Assembly: GCF_002135345.1 (NCBI RefSeq)
Contig: NZ_NEGI01000011.1
Coordinates: 1-51,142 of the forward strand
Length of the DNA stretch: 51,142 bases
Source of the DNA: Acinetobacter sp. ANC 4648
GTDB lineage: Bacteria; Pseudomonadota; Gammaproteobacteria; Pseudomonadales; Moraxellaceae
Reading direction: 5' to 3'
Shown here: one piece after another, positions 8,281 to 17,932 of the stretch
Position numbering within the stretch: position 1 is the stretch's first letter
How the letters are laid out: each line of letters begins with the position of its first letter
Notes under the pieces: generated by a model
Database searches by the model: none
What the model saw: only the letters and a program-made list of their open reading frames with translations
Told to the model about the DNA's origin: nothing
Program-made: the position numbers and the translations under genes

Positions 8281-9495
8281 TTAATCAATGAAGGTCACTT
8301 GAGCAATCGCTTTTTTACCCGCCTGAATAATGTAGGTTTTGTTCTCATTTACAGAAAAATTGGCATCAACCACTTCCCAATCGACTTTCACAGCACCACG
8401 TGCTACAGCATCTTTGGCTTGAGCCGCATTTTTGGTTAATCCCGCAGAGCGTAGAATAGAGGCAATAAACATTTCACCACCAAACTCACCCCGTGAAATC
8501 GTCACCTCAGGCGTACCTTCAGGTAATTCACCTTCAGTAATAATATTTCCTGCACCTTTATGTGCATTGGCAGCAGCATCACTACCATGGAAACGTTCCA
8601 CAAGCTCTACAGCTAAAATTTTCTTAATCTCTTGCGGATTACGCCCTTCTTCAATTTCTTTAAGAAGACCCAAAATTTCATCTAGAGATTTAAAACTCAG
8701 TAAATCAAAATAACGTTCAATTAAACTATCTGGCATCGACAGTACTTTTTGATACATCGCACCAGGTGCATCAAATACGCCAATATAATTGCCTAAAGAC
8801 TTAGACATTTTATTCACGCCATCTAAACCTTCAAGAATAGGTACAGTAATGCAAACCTGCGCTTCTTGATCATAACGACCTTGTAAAGTTCGTCCCATTA
8901 ACAAGTTAAAAGTTTGGTCTGTACCACCCAATTCAACATCTGCTTCCAAGGCAATTGAATCATAGCCTTGTACCAATGGATACAAAAATTCATGAATCGC
9001 AATGGGCTGATGGTTGTTATAACGCTTAGTGAAATCATCACGCTCTAACATACGTGCCACAGTTTGCTGCGATGCCAATTGAATTAAGTCAGCTGCAGTT
9101 TTTTCTGCAAACCATTCTGAATTAAAACGCACTTTTGTTTTATTGGGATCTAAAATTTTAAATACTTGTTCTTGATAAGTTTTAGCATTTTCTAAAATTT
9201 GTTCACGAGATAAAGGTGGACGCGTCGCACTTTTACCCGTTGGGTCACCAATCATGGCCGTGTAATCCCCAATTAGGAAAATTACTTCATGACCCAAATC
9301 TTGGAAAGTTTTTAATTTATTAATTAGTACAGTATGACCTAAATGTAAATCAGGTGCAGTCGGATCGAAACCCGCCTTAACCTTTAAAGGTCTATTCTCT
9401 TTAAGTTTCTTAAGCAGATCCTCTTCAGAGATAATTTCATGAGTGCCTCGTTGAATGAGGGCAAGTTGTTCTTCAGCTGGCAGGAAATTTGACAT
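8281..9495 (-). CDS. tyrS: tyrosine--tRNA ligase
   Basis: TyrRS (404 residues) charges tRNA-Tyr with tyrosine in the cytoplasm. The class I signatures are HLGH at 51-54 (HIGH motif) and KMSKS at 229-233. An S4-type RNA-binding domain forms the last 60 or so residues, ending in IAQVTF. I chose ATG 9495 ([10 protein letters not shown]) over an ATG six codons upstream, because it matches the family start. It is divergent from anmK, with 80 bp between the starts for both promoters, and has its own terminator. Confidence 0.97.
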   Translation of the reverse strand: MSNFLPAEEQLALIQRGTHEIISEEDLLKKLKENRPLKVKAGFDPTAPDLHLGHTVLINKLKTFQDLGHEVIFLIGDYTAMIGDPTGKSATRPPLSREQILENAKTYQEQVFKILDPNKTKVRFNSEWFAEKTAADLIQLASQQTVARMLERDDFTKRYNNHQPIAIHEFLYPLVQGYDSIALEADVELGGTDQTFNLLMGRTLQGRYDQEAQVCITVPILEGLDGVNKMSKSLGNYIGVFDAPGAMYQKVLSMPDSLIERYFDLLSFKSLDEILGLLKEIEEGRNPQEIKKILAVELVERFHGSDAAANAHKGAGNIITEGELPEGTPEVTISRGEFGGEMFIASILRSAGLTKNAAQAKDAVARGAVKVDWEVVDANFSVNENKTYIIQAGKKAIAQVTFID

Positions 9496-9575
9496 CACAA
9501 AACCCAAATACATCAGTTGTTCAATTTGTACGATATACTAACATTTTTTCAGCATAATGCAGGCGAAGTATCTTC

Positions 9576-10703
9576 ATGACAACAATCTATATTGGCGTAA
9601 TGACTGGAACCAGCATGGACGGCGTCGATTTTGTTGCAGCTTCATTTGACCCATTACAAGTTCATGCCACCCTAACAGTTGCATTTGATCCGCATTTACG
9701 TGATGAGCTCATGGCTTTAACTTTACCTGACGATAATGAAATTGATCGTATGGGTAAAGCCGATGTTGCACTGGCAACCATGATTGGTCAGAGTATTAAT
9801 CAACTGATACAAGACAATAATTTAGATAGAACTCAAATTAAAGCAATTGGCTCACATGGCCAAACCATTCGTCATCGTCCTGAACATGGTTTTACTTTAC
9901 AAATTGGTGATCCCAATATTATTACTGAAATCACCCAAATCCCTGTGATTTCAGATTTTCGTCGGCGTGATATGGCTGCTGGTGGTCAAGGTGCCCCGCT
10001 TGTCCCTGCATTTCATCAAGCACTGTTTCAACATTCGAGTATCCATCGTGTGATTTTAAATTTGGGGGGTATTGCCAATGTCAGCATGCTCCCTGCGGGT
10101 GATGCTGAGGGTGTTTATGGTTTTGATACTGGCCCAGCCAATATTCTCATGGATGCTTGGTGCCATCGTTACACTGGACAACCTTATGATGATAATGGCA
10201 ATTGGGCTGCTTATGGACAACCAATTCGTTCTTTATTAGACCGTTTACAAGCCCATGAATATTTTTCTAAAGAACCTCCAAAAAGTACAGGTCGTGAAGA
10301 TTTCAATCTAGAACGGTTAGATGAACAACTGGCCGATTGGCGTAATGATTTGGAATATAGTGAATTAGAAGATACGCCAGAAAATGTGCAAGCAACACTG
10401 TTAAAACTCACTACACGTGCCATTAAAAAAGCTATTTATCGCTCAGAATTAGATACGGGTGAAGTCTATGTTTGTGGTGGTGGTGCTTATAATTCATATT
10501 TATTAGAACAATTACGCTGGCGCTTACGTAAACATCACTGGACGGTTCAAACCACTCAGGTTCTGGGTTTATCGCCAACATGGGTGGAAGCAACTGCTTT
10601 TGCATGGTTAGCAATGCGCTTTATGCATCAACTCAGTGGTAATTTACCGGCTGTGACTGGTGCGCAAGGTTTTAGAGTTTTAGGCACCATAACAGCAATC
10701 TAG
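9576..10703 (+). CDS. anmK: anhydro-N-acetylmuramic acid kinase
   Basis: AnmK (375 residues) hydrolyses and phosphorylates 1,6-anhydro-MurNAc to MurNAc-6-phosphate, recycling cell-wall sugars released by lytic transglycosylases. The N-terminal GTSMDGVD motif (residues 11-18) and GGIANVSM and DTGPANILMD further on are characteristic of this ASKHA-fold kinase. Length is typical. It is divergent from tyrS. An MltB-type lytic transglycosylase that makes such anhydro sugars, and mpl, another recycling enzyme, are also in this window. Confidence 0.96.
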   Translation: MTTIYIGVMTGTSMDGVDFVAASFDPLQVHATLTVAFDPHLRDELMALTLPDDNEIDRMGKADVALATMIGQSINQLIQDNNLDRTQIKAIGSHGQTIRHRPEHGFTLQIGDPNIITEITQIPVISDFRRRDMAAGGQGAPLVPAFHQALFQHSSIHRVILNLGGIANVSMLPAGDAEGVYGFDTGPANILMDAWCHRYTGQPYDDNGNWAAYGQPIRSLLDRLQAHEYFSKEPPKSTGREDFNLERLDEQLADWRNDLEYSELEDTPENVQATLLKLTTRAIKKAIYRSELDTGEVYVCGGGAYNSYLLEQLRWRLRKHHWTVQTTQVLGLSPTWVEATAFAWLAMRFMHQLSGNLPAVTGAQGFRVLGTITAI

Positions 10704-10715
10704 TACTTAAGCTTT

Positions 10716-10748
10716 GGTCGAAGATTGTAGAACAATGTTCGACCTTTT
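10716..10748 (+). terminator. intrinsic terminator after anmK
   Basis: GGTCGAA (10716-10722) pairs with TTCGACC (10738-10744), the stem being extended inside by ATTGT/ACAAT across one G-G mismatch. TTTT follows. It lies just past the anmK stop. Confidence 0.8.
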
Positions 10749-10829
10749 CATCCCTAAGACTGTCCTGTTTTGCTGTTAAAAATTTTTAATAAAACTCACA
10801 ATATAAAGAAAAATTAAGTTGAGATAAAA

Positions 10830-11669
10830 ATGAATTTAACCATACAACGATTAGAGCACTATCAACGAGATGGCTTAAATTTTGAGGTCATTGATTCTGG
10901 ACCATTAGAAGGTCAAGCCTTTGTACTTTTACATGGCTTTCCTGAAACCAACAGAAGCTGGCAAGAAACCAGTCGAATTTTAAATGCACAAGGTTTTCGA
11001 ACCTTTGCCATCAATCAACGCGGTTATAGCTTAAAGGCTCAACCTCAAGCACGATCAGCCTATCGTAGTTCTGCTTTAGTTGAAGATATTAATGCTCTAT
11101 TGGAAATCATCCAGCAACCTGTTTATTTGGTTGGCCATGATTGGGGTGCTGTAGTCGCTTGGGAGCTTGCACAAAAATATCCTCAAAAAATTAAACATCT
11201 CATTACTATTTCTGTTCCACATAAAGCTGCTTTTATACGCTCGATGCTGAGCAGCAATCAATTACTCAAGTCTTATTACATGGGCTTATTTCAACTCCCT
11301 ATTATTCCTGAATTATTATTTGAAAAATTTCCAAAAATTGGAGAGGCACTTTTAAAAAACTCAGGTATGACGGAGCAACAGTTACAAGATTTCCGCCAAG
11401 ATATCGTGCAGGAAAAACGTTTAAGTAGCGCCTTAAATTGGTATCGAGCAATTCCATTTAGTTCAAATAAGCATTTAGCTCAAGCTATCCAAGTCCCAAC
11501 CTTATTTATTTGGGGAAAATATGATGCAGCGATTGGGGCTAAAAGTGTGGAGCTCAATAAACAATATGTAAATGCACCCTATAAAGAAGTCATTATGAAT
11601 GCGACGCACTGGATTCCTGTGCAGAATGCAAAACAACTCAGTAAAATTATTTTAGATACGATCCATTAG
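10830..11669 (+). CDS. alpha/beta hydrolase, epoxide hydrolase/dehalogenase-like
   Basis: This 279-residue cytoplasmic alpha/beta hydrolase has HGFPE at 35-39 (oxyanion region) and GHDWGA at 102-107, placing an aspartate (Asp104) at the nucleophile elbow. That is typical of epoxide hydrolases and haloalkane or fluoroacetate dehalogenases rather than serine esterases. Asp232 (WGKYD) and His260 (ATHW) are the likely remaining catalytic residues. The actual substrate is not evident. It stands alone, convergent with erpA, sharing a bidirectional terminator. Confidence 0.87.
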   Translation: MNLTIQRLEHYQRDGLNFEVIDSGPLEGQAFVLLHGFPETNRSWQETSRILNAQGFRTFAINQRGYSLKAQPQARSAYRSSALVEDINALLEIIQQPVYLVGHDWGAVVAWELAQKYPQKIKHLITISVPHKAAFIRSMLSSNQLLKSYYMGLFQLPIIPELLFEKFPKIGEALLKNSGMTEQQLQDFRQDIVQEKRLSSALNWYRAIPFSSNKHLAQAIQVPTLFIWGKYDAAIGAKSVELNKQYVNAPYKEVIMNATHWIPVQNAKQLSKIILDTIH

Positions 11670-11681
11670 AGGCATACATAA

Positions 11682-11710
11682 AAAAGCCCTCTTTTATAAA
11701 GAGGGCTTTT
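11682..11710. terminator. bidirectional terminator between hydrolase gene and erpA
   Basis: AAAAGCCCTCTTT (11682-11694) and its exact complement (11698-11710) around a three-base loop, with A/T flanks on both sides, between convergent genes. Confidence 0.92.
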
Positions 11711-11726
11711 AAAAATCTAGAATAGA

Positions 11727-12062
11727 TTAGATTGAAAAGGATGAACCACAACCACAAGTCGTTGTTGCATTGGGATTATCAACAATAAAACGCGAACCTT
11801 CTAGCCCTTCAAGATAATCTACTTTAGAGCCAATGAGATATTGATAACTGAGAGAATCCACTAACATGGTAACATCACCATTCTCAAATTTAGCATCATC
11901 TTCATTCACACTTTCAGCGAAATTAAAACCATAAGAAAAACCAGAACAGCCCCCACCTGTCACATATACACGTAACATCAGGTCTTGATTTCCTTCACTG
12001 TCACGAAGTTGACGAACTTTTTTAGCAGCATTATCAGTCATCTCAAGCACTTGGGCATTCAT
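11727..12062 (-). CDS. erpA: iron-sulfur cluster insertion protein ErpA
   Basis: ErpA (111 residues) is an A-type carrier that delivers Fe-S clusters to apo-proteins, notably of isoprenoid synthesis. The three cluster-ligand cysteines are present: Cys39 in GGGCSG and Cys103 and Cys105 in the CGCGSSF tail. Length and the VDNPNA motif fit ErpA better than IscA, but A-type carriers are close relatives. The promoter appears to lie inside the terminator hairpin of the upstream gene (12108-12142). Confidence 0.92.
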   Translation of the reverse strand: MNAQVLEMTDNAAKKVRQLRDSEGNQDLMLRVYVTGGGCSGFSYGFNFAESVNEDDAKFENGDVTMLVDSLSYQYLIGSKVDYLEGLEGSRFIVDNPNATTTCGCGSSFSI

Positions 12063-12107
12063 GGCGGATTTTCCTCAAACAAATTTGGTCGGTTTTGAAC
12101 ATAAAAA

Positions 12108-12142
12108 ACCATATATTCAGTATAGCATACTCAATATATGGT
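12108..12142 (-). terminator. terminator with embedded erpA promoter
   Basis: CCATATATT (12109-12117) and AATATATGG (12133-12141), with an inner AGTAT/ATACT stem, form a hairpin followed on the minus strand by six Ts, ending the transcript of the gene at 12197. The loop-side strand reads TGCTATACT on the minus strand, an extended -10 (TATACT at 12119-12124) suitable for erpA, 57 bases before its start. Confidence 0.75.
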
Positions 12143-12196
12143 CAGTTTGAGAACTTTAAAGTTTATTCAGAGTAATTCTCTCGGAATTAATTCAAA

Positions 12197-13201
12197 TTAT
12201 TTATAGTTCTCATCTTGTAAAGCACATTCAAAGTTTTGTGGTTCATTCTTGCAACGGAACTGCCATAACAATTTCATCATACGGCGATCATAAACCCCTT
12301 GTTTGGTTAAACTAATCCGAGATTCACGCATCATCTTTTGATAACCAGGTTTGTCTCCAGCTGGAACTTGCATCCAATATTTTGCTGGAATATCTGCTTT
12401 CATTTTACCTAAAATTGAATTGGCACGGGGCAATTGGCTCTTGACCCAATCTCGTGATTGCTGACCAAAACCTGCTGGAAAACTATCTGGGCGAATAATT
12501 AAATTACCCGTTACTTGTAGTAATGGATAATTCACAATTGCACCTTTGGCACCTAACCCTTTGTGTAATTCTAATGGTTTAAAAACTGCTGCGGGTGCAC
12601 CAATAATATCAACTTGGCCATTATTAAACTTACTACCAAAATTAGTGACATCTGCACTGACAGCTTGAGCACCAATTTGCTGTACCATAATTTTTTGCGC
12701 TTGATCATAATCTAAAACTGCTATTTTTTTACCTGCAGCTTTCGCCACAGTATTAATATTTCGATCATTCACCATTAAAAAAGCATCACCAACTGGAATC
12801 ACCCCAACAACTTCATACTTTCCATGTGTCATAAACTTGGCAAAAGTAGGATTGGCTAACCCTTGCATAATTTTTACTGCAAGACCAACATCGGGTATCG
12901 CACCAATAGCATCTAAAGAGCCCGTGAAATTATTAAATTGTCGTCCACGCATCCCTGTAATGCTTACCGCGTCACACTTACCCGCTTTAAAATCTTCAGC
13001 AATAACGGCTTCATTCTGGCCAACTTTCAACTCAATATCTGCACCCCAATTTTTAGCAGCGAGCTGATAATCTTTCATCAAAGTAAATACATCACCATTT
13101 TTACCTACTAAATCAAATACACACATGACTTGCTTGGCTTGAGTTGCTGAAGCAGTAGCCATTAAACCTATCAATAATAAAAGCGACTTAGAGCATTTCA
13201 T
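12197..13201 (-). CDS. AdeT1/2-family putative solute-binding protein (copy 1)
   Basis: This 334-residue protein has a signal peptide (MKCSKSLLLL to TQA-K) and belongs by sequence pattern to the AdeT1/2 putative solute-binding family of Acinetobacter (periplasmic, TRAP-receptor-like fold). Shared landmarks with its two neighbours are CVFDLxGKxG near the N-terminus, KAGKCDAV, AGKKxAVLxYDxAQ, NGQVDxxGAP, GFGQxSRDW and the C-terminal RC-x(n)-NFEC. Start ATG 13201 was chosen for its signal peptide and GGA site. It is the most diverged of the three copies and has its own terminator. Reports link AdeT proteins to drug tolerance; that role is not evident here. Confidence 0.85.
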   Translation of the reverse strand: MKCSKSLLLLIGLMATASATQAKQVMCVFDLVGKNGDVFTLMKDYQLAAKNWGADIELKVGQNEAVIAEDFKAGKCDAVSITGMRGRQFNNFTGSLDAIGAIPDVGLAVKIMQGLANPTFAKFMTHGKYEVVGVIPVGDAFLMVNDRNINTVAKAAGKKIAVLDYDQAQKIMVQQIGAQAVSADVTNFGSKFNNGQVDIIGAPAAVFKPLELHKGLGAKGAIVNYPLLQVTGNLIIRPDSFPAGFGQQSRDWVKSQLPRANSILGKMKADIPAKYWMQVPAGDKPGYQKMMRESRISLTKQGVYDRRMMKLLWQFRCKNEPQNFECALQDENYK

Positions 13202-13436
13202 TTTAATTTTCCATTGCCAATTTACAGATGTGTACACATCTAAATAGAGTTATTATTAATTCAATAGCAGCATTCCACTTTAAAAATTGAATACTGCACG
13301 AGCACTTTTTTATTTTTAAAACAAGAACTCAAAATTTAATCTCAGTTTAATTTCAACTTAAATTGTATAATGACTCTTTTCACTAGGATACGGAATTACC
13401 TTGGTATTTCAATGGCGCAAATAACATGACATGAAA

Positions 13437-13463
13437 TCAAAAAAACCCAGAACGAATTCTGGG
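13437..13463 (-). terminator. terminator after AdeT-like copy 2
   Basis: CCCAGAA (13446-13452), loop CGAA, TTCTGGG (13457-13463), followed on the minus strand by a run of eight or nine Ts. Confidence 0.88.
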
Positions 13464-13484
13464 CTAAGTGTTTGAAATTTTAAA

Positions 13485-14492
13485 TTATTCTCCGCCTAAT
13501 GAACATTCAAAATTGGCCTTATCGACAGAACAACGCGCTTTTTTCAATACAGACATCATACTCGCATCATAAATGCCCATTTTGGTCAGTTCTAAACGAC
13601 CATCACGCATAAGTTTTTGATATTTAAGTTTATCATCTGGTGTTAAGTTCATTTTATAATTTGCAGGAATACCTGCTTCTAAACGATTAATCATTGAAAA
13701 ACTTTTTGGTAAATTTTTCACAAAATAATCACGTGATTTCTGACCAAAACCTGCTGGAAATTTTTCTGGACGGATTATTAAATCTGCGGTTACCTGCAAT
13801 ACAGGGAAGTTAAACATAGCACCATTTTTGCCTAACCCTTTATAAATTTCTAAAGGTTTATATGCATATGCTGGTGCACCCACCATATCGACCTGACCAT
13901 TATTAAATTTAGCCACAAAGTTCGTCACATCAGATGGAACTGCTTGAGCACCCACACGCTGCACCATAATTTTTTGTGCATCATCATAGCTAAGTACAGC
14001 AAACTTTTTACCTGCCGCTTTTTCTATTGAGTTAATTCCTTTATCACGAACGAAAATAAAGGCTGAACCTAAAGGTGCAACACCTGCGACTTCATATTTT
14101 TTACCCCCAAGATTGGTAGTCATTTTTGCGGCATTACGGCCATCTAGTGCAAAAGTAATTGCCTTTTGTGCAATCGCATTGCTTGGTGCACCACCGAGTG
14201 AGTCAATTGATCCCACAAATTTATTATATTGGCGAGCGCGCATTGCCGTCATAAATACGCCGTCACATTTTCCTGCTTTAAAATCATTGTCTGCAACTGA
14301 TTCATCTTGTTTAGGCAGTAGATTAACATCTGCACCCCAACCTTTCGATGCTAATGCCCATTCTTGCGCCATTTGGAATGATTCACCAGATTTTCCTAAT
14401 AAGTCAAAAACACAAATATTCACAGCTGCTTGTGCGGTTGAAGATAAACCTACAATTGAAGTTGCAGCGATTGCTAAAGTCATTTTTTTCAT
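13485..14492 (-). CDS. AdeT1/2-family putative solute-binding protein (copy 2)
   Basis: This 335-residue secreted protein has a signal peptide MKKMTLAIAA through AQA. It has the same landmarks as copies 1 and 3: CVFDLLGKSGES, NDFKAGKCDGV, RARQYNKF, GSIDSLGG, AGKKFAVLSYDDAQKIMVQRVGA and a C-terminal ARCSVDKANFECSL. The paired cysteines probably form disulfides in the periplasm. ATG 14492 follows an AAGGA site at ideal spacing; a longer frame upstream lacks a signal peptide. It has its own terminator and a 225-bp leader gap, so the three copies may be separate transcription units. Ligand unknown. Confidence 0.87.
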   Translation of the reverse strand: MKKMTLAIAATSIVGLSSTAQAAVNICVFDLLGKSGESFQMAQEWALASKGWGADVNLLPKQDESVADNDFKAGKCDGVFMTAMRARQYNKFVGSIDSLGGAPSNAIAQKAITFALDGRNAAKMTTNLGGKKYEVAGVAPLGSAFIFVRDKGINSIEKAAGKKFAVLSYDDAQKIMVQRVGAQAVPSDVTNFVAKFNNGQVDMVGAPAYAYKPLEIYKGLGKNGAMFNFPVLQVTADLIIRPEKFPAGFGQKSRDYFVKNLPKSFSMINRLEAGIPANYKMNLTPDDKLKYQKLMRDGRLELTKMGIYDASMMSVLKKARCSVDKANFECSLGGE

Positions 14493-14768
14493 AATTACAT
14501 CCTTATCGATTTTATGATTAATAATAAGTATCTTTCCATGCATGCAATATTAATCAGCTTAATTGAAAAAAAATAGAGCTTTTACTCCACTTTTTTAATA
14601 ATTATTTTTAACTTATTATATTTCATATATTTATATTTTGAACTATCTGTTCAATTTTACATTTTAATATAGTTTTATAGATAAAATCACATTAATGTTG
14701 CATATAAACTTACTATTCAAACAACAATATTGATCTAAAGATTCTTCTATCCAGTAAACTCAACAGTC

Positions 14769-15767
14769 TTATTCACCACTGATTGAACATTCAAAGTTAG
14801 TTCTTTCCACAGCACAACGGGCTTTTTTTAGAACAGACATCATGGTTGCATCATAAACACCTTGTTTCGTTAACTCGATACGACCATCTCTTAACAATTT
14901 TTGATATTTTTCTCTTTCTTCTTTAGACAAATTCATTCGATATTTTGCTGGAATGCTATCTTCTAAACGTTTAACCATCGAAAATTGGCGCGGTAATTGT
15001 TTAATAAACCAATCTCTTGATTGCGTGCCAAAATTGCTAGGGAATTTATCTGTATTAAAAATTAAATCAGCTGTGACATTCAGCACTGGAAAATTAAATA
15101 GTGCACCATTCGCACCTAAACCTTTTTCCATTTCTAAGGGTTTAAATGCATAGGCTGGTGCGCCAACCATCTCAACTTGTCCTTTATTAAACTTGCTTAC
15201 AAAATCAGAAACATCTGAAAGTACAGGAATCGCACCGACACGTTTCACCATTGCAATTTGAGCTTTATCATATTCTAAAACAGCAAATTTTTTACCAGCC
15301 CCTTTTTCAATAGTATTAATACTGCGATCTTTAACAAAAATATAGGCTGGTCCAATTTGTCCAATACCGCCGACTTCATACTCTACATTATCAATATTGG
15401 TTTTTAATCTTTTAATATTTCTTTTATCCAGAACATAAACAATAGCTTTGTTGGCAATTGCATTACTCGGAACGCCACCTAAAGCATCGATAGAACCAGC
15501 AAATTTATTATATGCACGTGCACGCATGGTGGTCATATAAATTGCTGAGCATTTGCCATTTTTAAAATCATTATCCGCTTTTTCTTCATTTTGATAAGCG
15601 ATTAGTCGAACATCAGCATTCCATACTTTTGCAGCCAGTGCCCACTCCTCCATCATTTTATAAGATTCGCCTGCTTTGCCAAGTAAATCAAATACACAGA
15701 TATCTTGCTTCGCTTGAGCTGCCCCTGAACAAATACACACTGTTAGTGCAAGTAACTTTTTTATCAT
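14769..15767 (-). CDS. AdeT1/2-family putative solute-binding protein (copy 3)
   Basis: This 332-residue protein has signal peptide MIKKLLALTV to AQA and is closest to copy 2 (shared CVFDLLGKAGESYKM, NDFKNGKC, GSIDALGGVPSNAIA, PEMVGAPAYAFKPLEM-like stretch and a C-terminal ARCAVERTNFECS). An AAGGA site lies 6 bases before the ATG. No membrane or ATPase component of a transporter is encoded nearby, so a conventional ABC or TRAP partner would have to be elsewhere. The tandem array implies local duplication. Confidence 0.87.
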   Translation of the reverse strand: MIKKLLALTVCICSGAAQAKQDICVFDLLGKAGESYKMMEEWALAAKVWNADVRLIAYQNEEKADNDFKNGKCSAIYMTTMRARAYNKFAGSIDALGGVPSNAIANKAIVYVLDKRNIKRLKTNIDNVEYEVGGIGQIGPAYIFVKDRSINTIEKGAGKKFAVLEYDKAQIAMVKRVGAIPVLSDVSDFVSKFNKGQVEMVGAPAYAFKPLEMEKGLGANGALFNFPVLNVTADLIFNTDKFPSNFGTQSRDWFIKQLPRQFSMVKRLEDSIPAKYRMNLSKEEREKYQKLLRDGRIELTKQGVYDATMMSVLKKARCAVERTNFECSISGE

Positions 15768-15949
15768 GGTAAATCCTTATACTCACGTACAACTTTGTAT
15801 AATCTAATATAATTTGCTTTACTGAACAAAAATAGAGCTAAAACTCTAAATCCGATAAAAATCATATTTTTTAATAATTCATTATTTTGTGTTATGAGCG
15901 TGTTTATCCTTTAAAATACGCCATCCTGTATTTCATAGTTAGATCATCA

Positions 15950-17887
15950 ATGATTCAGTTAGAACAACTTTCTATACGTCGCGGTGGACGTGTTTTATTT
16001 CAAAAAGCGTCAATGCAACTCCATCCCGGTTGGAAAATTGGCTTAACTGGCGTAAATGGCGCAGGTAAATCAACCTTATTCAATGCACTCCTTGGTGGCA
16101 TGGAGTCAGATAGTGGCTCATTAACTCGTCCGGCAGTCTGGACTGTTGCGCATATGGCACAAGAAATCAAAGCATTGGATATGAAAGCAATTGATTTCGT
16201 ACTTTCAGGTGATGAAGAGTTTTGGGATATTCAACATAAATTAGATCAACCTGATACATTAAGCGATGATGAACTTGCGCATCTATACGGTCGTTTTGAC
16301 GAAATCAATGGTTATTCAGCACCCTCAAAAGCATCGCAATTGATGGCAGGTTTGGGTTTCTTTGAACATCAGTCTCAACTTGATGTTTCAAGCTTCTCAG
16401 GGGGATGGCGTATGCGTCTGAACCTTGCACGTACATTGATGAGTCGTTCAGATCTATTGCTTCTCGATGAGCCAACCAACCATTTAGACTTAGATGCCAT
16501 TCTATGGTTAGAAGATTGGTTGAAAGCGTATGAAGGTACACTCATCCTAATCTCGCATGACCGTGATTTCTTAGATGCGATTACCGACCATATTTTACAT
16601 ATCGAAAATCAAGAATTGATCATGTATACCGGTAACTATTCGACTTTCGAACGTACCCGTAGTGAACGCTTAGCACAACAACAACAAGCCTATGAAAAGC
16701 AATTAGAAACACGTGCACATTTACAGAAATATATTGACCGTTTTAAAGCACAAGCAACCAAAGCCAAGCAAGCACAAAGCCGGATTAAACAACTTGAGCG
16801 GATGCAGGAATTATCTGCTGCACATGTGGATACACCATTTACCTTCAGTTTCCGTGAACCAAGTAAAATGAGTTCACCGTTACTTGAACTTGAAAATGCA
16901 GATATCGGCTATGGTGACAAAATTATTGTGACCAATGTGAACCTACAAATCACCCCAACCAGTCGTATTGGTTTACTCGGTATGAATGGTGCTGGTAAGT
17001 CGACCGTGATTAAATCATTGGTTGGTGATTTGCAATTACTCCAAGGTGAACGTAAAGATTCTGAACTACTCAATGTCGGTTACTTTGCACAGCACCAAAT
17101 GGATGCTCTGGATGGCAATGCTAGCCCAATGTTACAATTGGCACGTATTGCAGAGAAAAAAGTCAGTGAAGCAAGCTTACGTTCATTCTTAGGTAGCTTT
17201 GGTTTTTCTGGCGAACGTATGGATACACCAAGTGAAAGCTTTTCAGGGGGTGAACGTGCACGTTTAGCCTTGGCTTTAATTGTATGGCAACGTCCAAACG
17301 TATTAATTCTAGACGAACCAACCAACCATTTAGACTTAGATATGCGTCATGCTTTGACTATGGCTTTGACTGATTTTGAAGGAGCTGTGGTTCTTGTATC
17401 GCATGAACGCCAATTGGTTGCCAGTGTTTGCGATGAACTGATCCTCGTTCATGGTGGTGAAAGTCGCGAATTTGATGGTGACTTGGTTGCTTATGCAGAT
17501 TGGTTACGCCAAGCACGTATCGACATGATCAAAAATGGTGGGAAGCAACCTGCTGCACCTGTAAAATCAAAAGTTGAAATAAAACCAAGTATTTCAAAGC
17601 TTGATAAAGAAGGACAACGCAAAGAAGCTGCTCGTCAGCGTGAATTGAGTCGCCCTATCCGCAAGAATATTGAGAAAAATGAAGCTCAAATCACTAAAAC
17701 TCAACTTCGTTTAGCAGAAATAGAAGTTTTATTAGGTGATAGCACGCTATATGAGGCTAATCGTAAGGATGATTTACTCAAACTAATGAATGAGCAAACT
17801 GAACTTAAAGTAAAATTAGCACAAGCAGAAGAACAAATACTTGAATTCATGATGGCATTAGAAGAATTAGAGGCTTCTGCTGACTAA
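15950..17887 (+). CDS. yheS: ABC-F family ATPase YheS
   Basis: This 645-residue cytoplasmic ABC-F protein has two fused nucleotide-binding domains and no membrane segment; the family acts on ribosomes. Domain 1 has Walker A GVNGAGKS (34-41), signature FSGGWRMRL and Walker B LLLLDEPTNHLD. Domain 2 repeats these with GMNGAGKS, FSGGERARL and LILDEPTNHLD. The linker and the charged coiled-coil C-terminus resemble E. coli YheS (637 residues) more than EttA or Uup. I chose ATG 15950 (MIQLEQLSIRRGGRVL), as the upstream 21 codons are not conserved. Confidence 0.93.
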   Translation: MIQLEQLSIRRGGRVLFQKASMQLHPGWKIGLTGVNGAGKSTLFNALLGGMESDSGSLTRPAVWTVAHMAQEIKALDMKAIDFVLSGDEEFWDIQHKLDQPDTLSDDELAHLYGRFDEINGYSAPSKASQLMAGLGFFEHQSQLDVSSFSGGWRMRLNLARTLMSRSDLLLLDEPTNHLDLDAILWLEDWLKAYEGTLILISHDRDFLDAITDHILHIENQELIMYTGNYSTFERTRSERLAQQQQAYEKQLETRAHLQKYIDRFKAQATKAKQAQSRIKQLERMQELSAAHVDTPFTFSFREPSKMSSPLLELENADIGYGDKIIVTNVNLQITPTSRIGLLGMNGAGKSTVIKSLVGDLQLLQGERKDSELLNVGYFAQHQMDALDGNASPMLQLARIAEKKVSEASLRSFLGSFGFSGERMDTPSESFSGGERARLALALIVWQRPNVLILDEPTNHLDLDMRHALTMALTDFEGAVVLVSHERQLVASVCDELILVHGGESREFDGDLVAYADWLRQARIDMIKNGGKQPAAPVKSKVEIKPSISKLDKEGQRKEAARQRELSRPIRKNIEKNEAQITKTQLRLAEIEVLLGDSTLYEANRKDDLLKLMNEQTELKVKLAQAEEQILEFMMALEELEASAD

Positions 17888-17905
17888 TCCATTATTTTAA
17901 ATAAG

Positions 17906-17932
17906 AACTGCCTTTTCGAGGGCAGTTTTTTA
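17906..17932 (+). terminator. terminator after yheS
   Basis: AACTGCC (17906-17912), loop TTTTCGAG, GGCAGTT (17921-17927), followed by more Ts, 19 bp past the stop. Confidence 0.9.
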
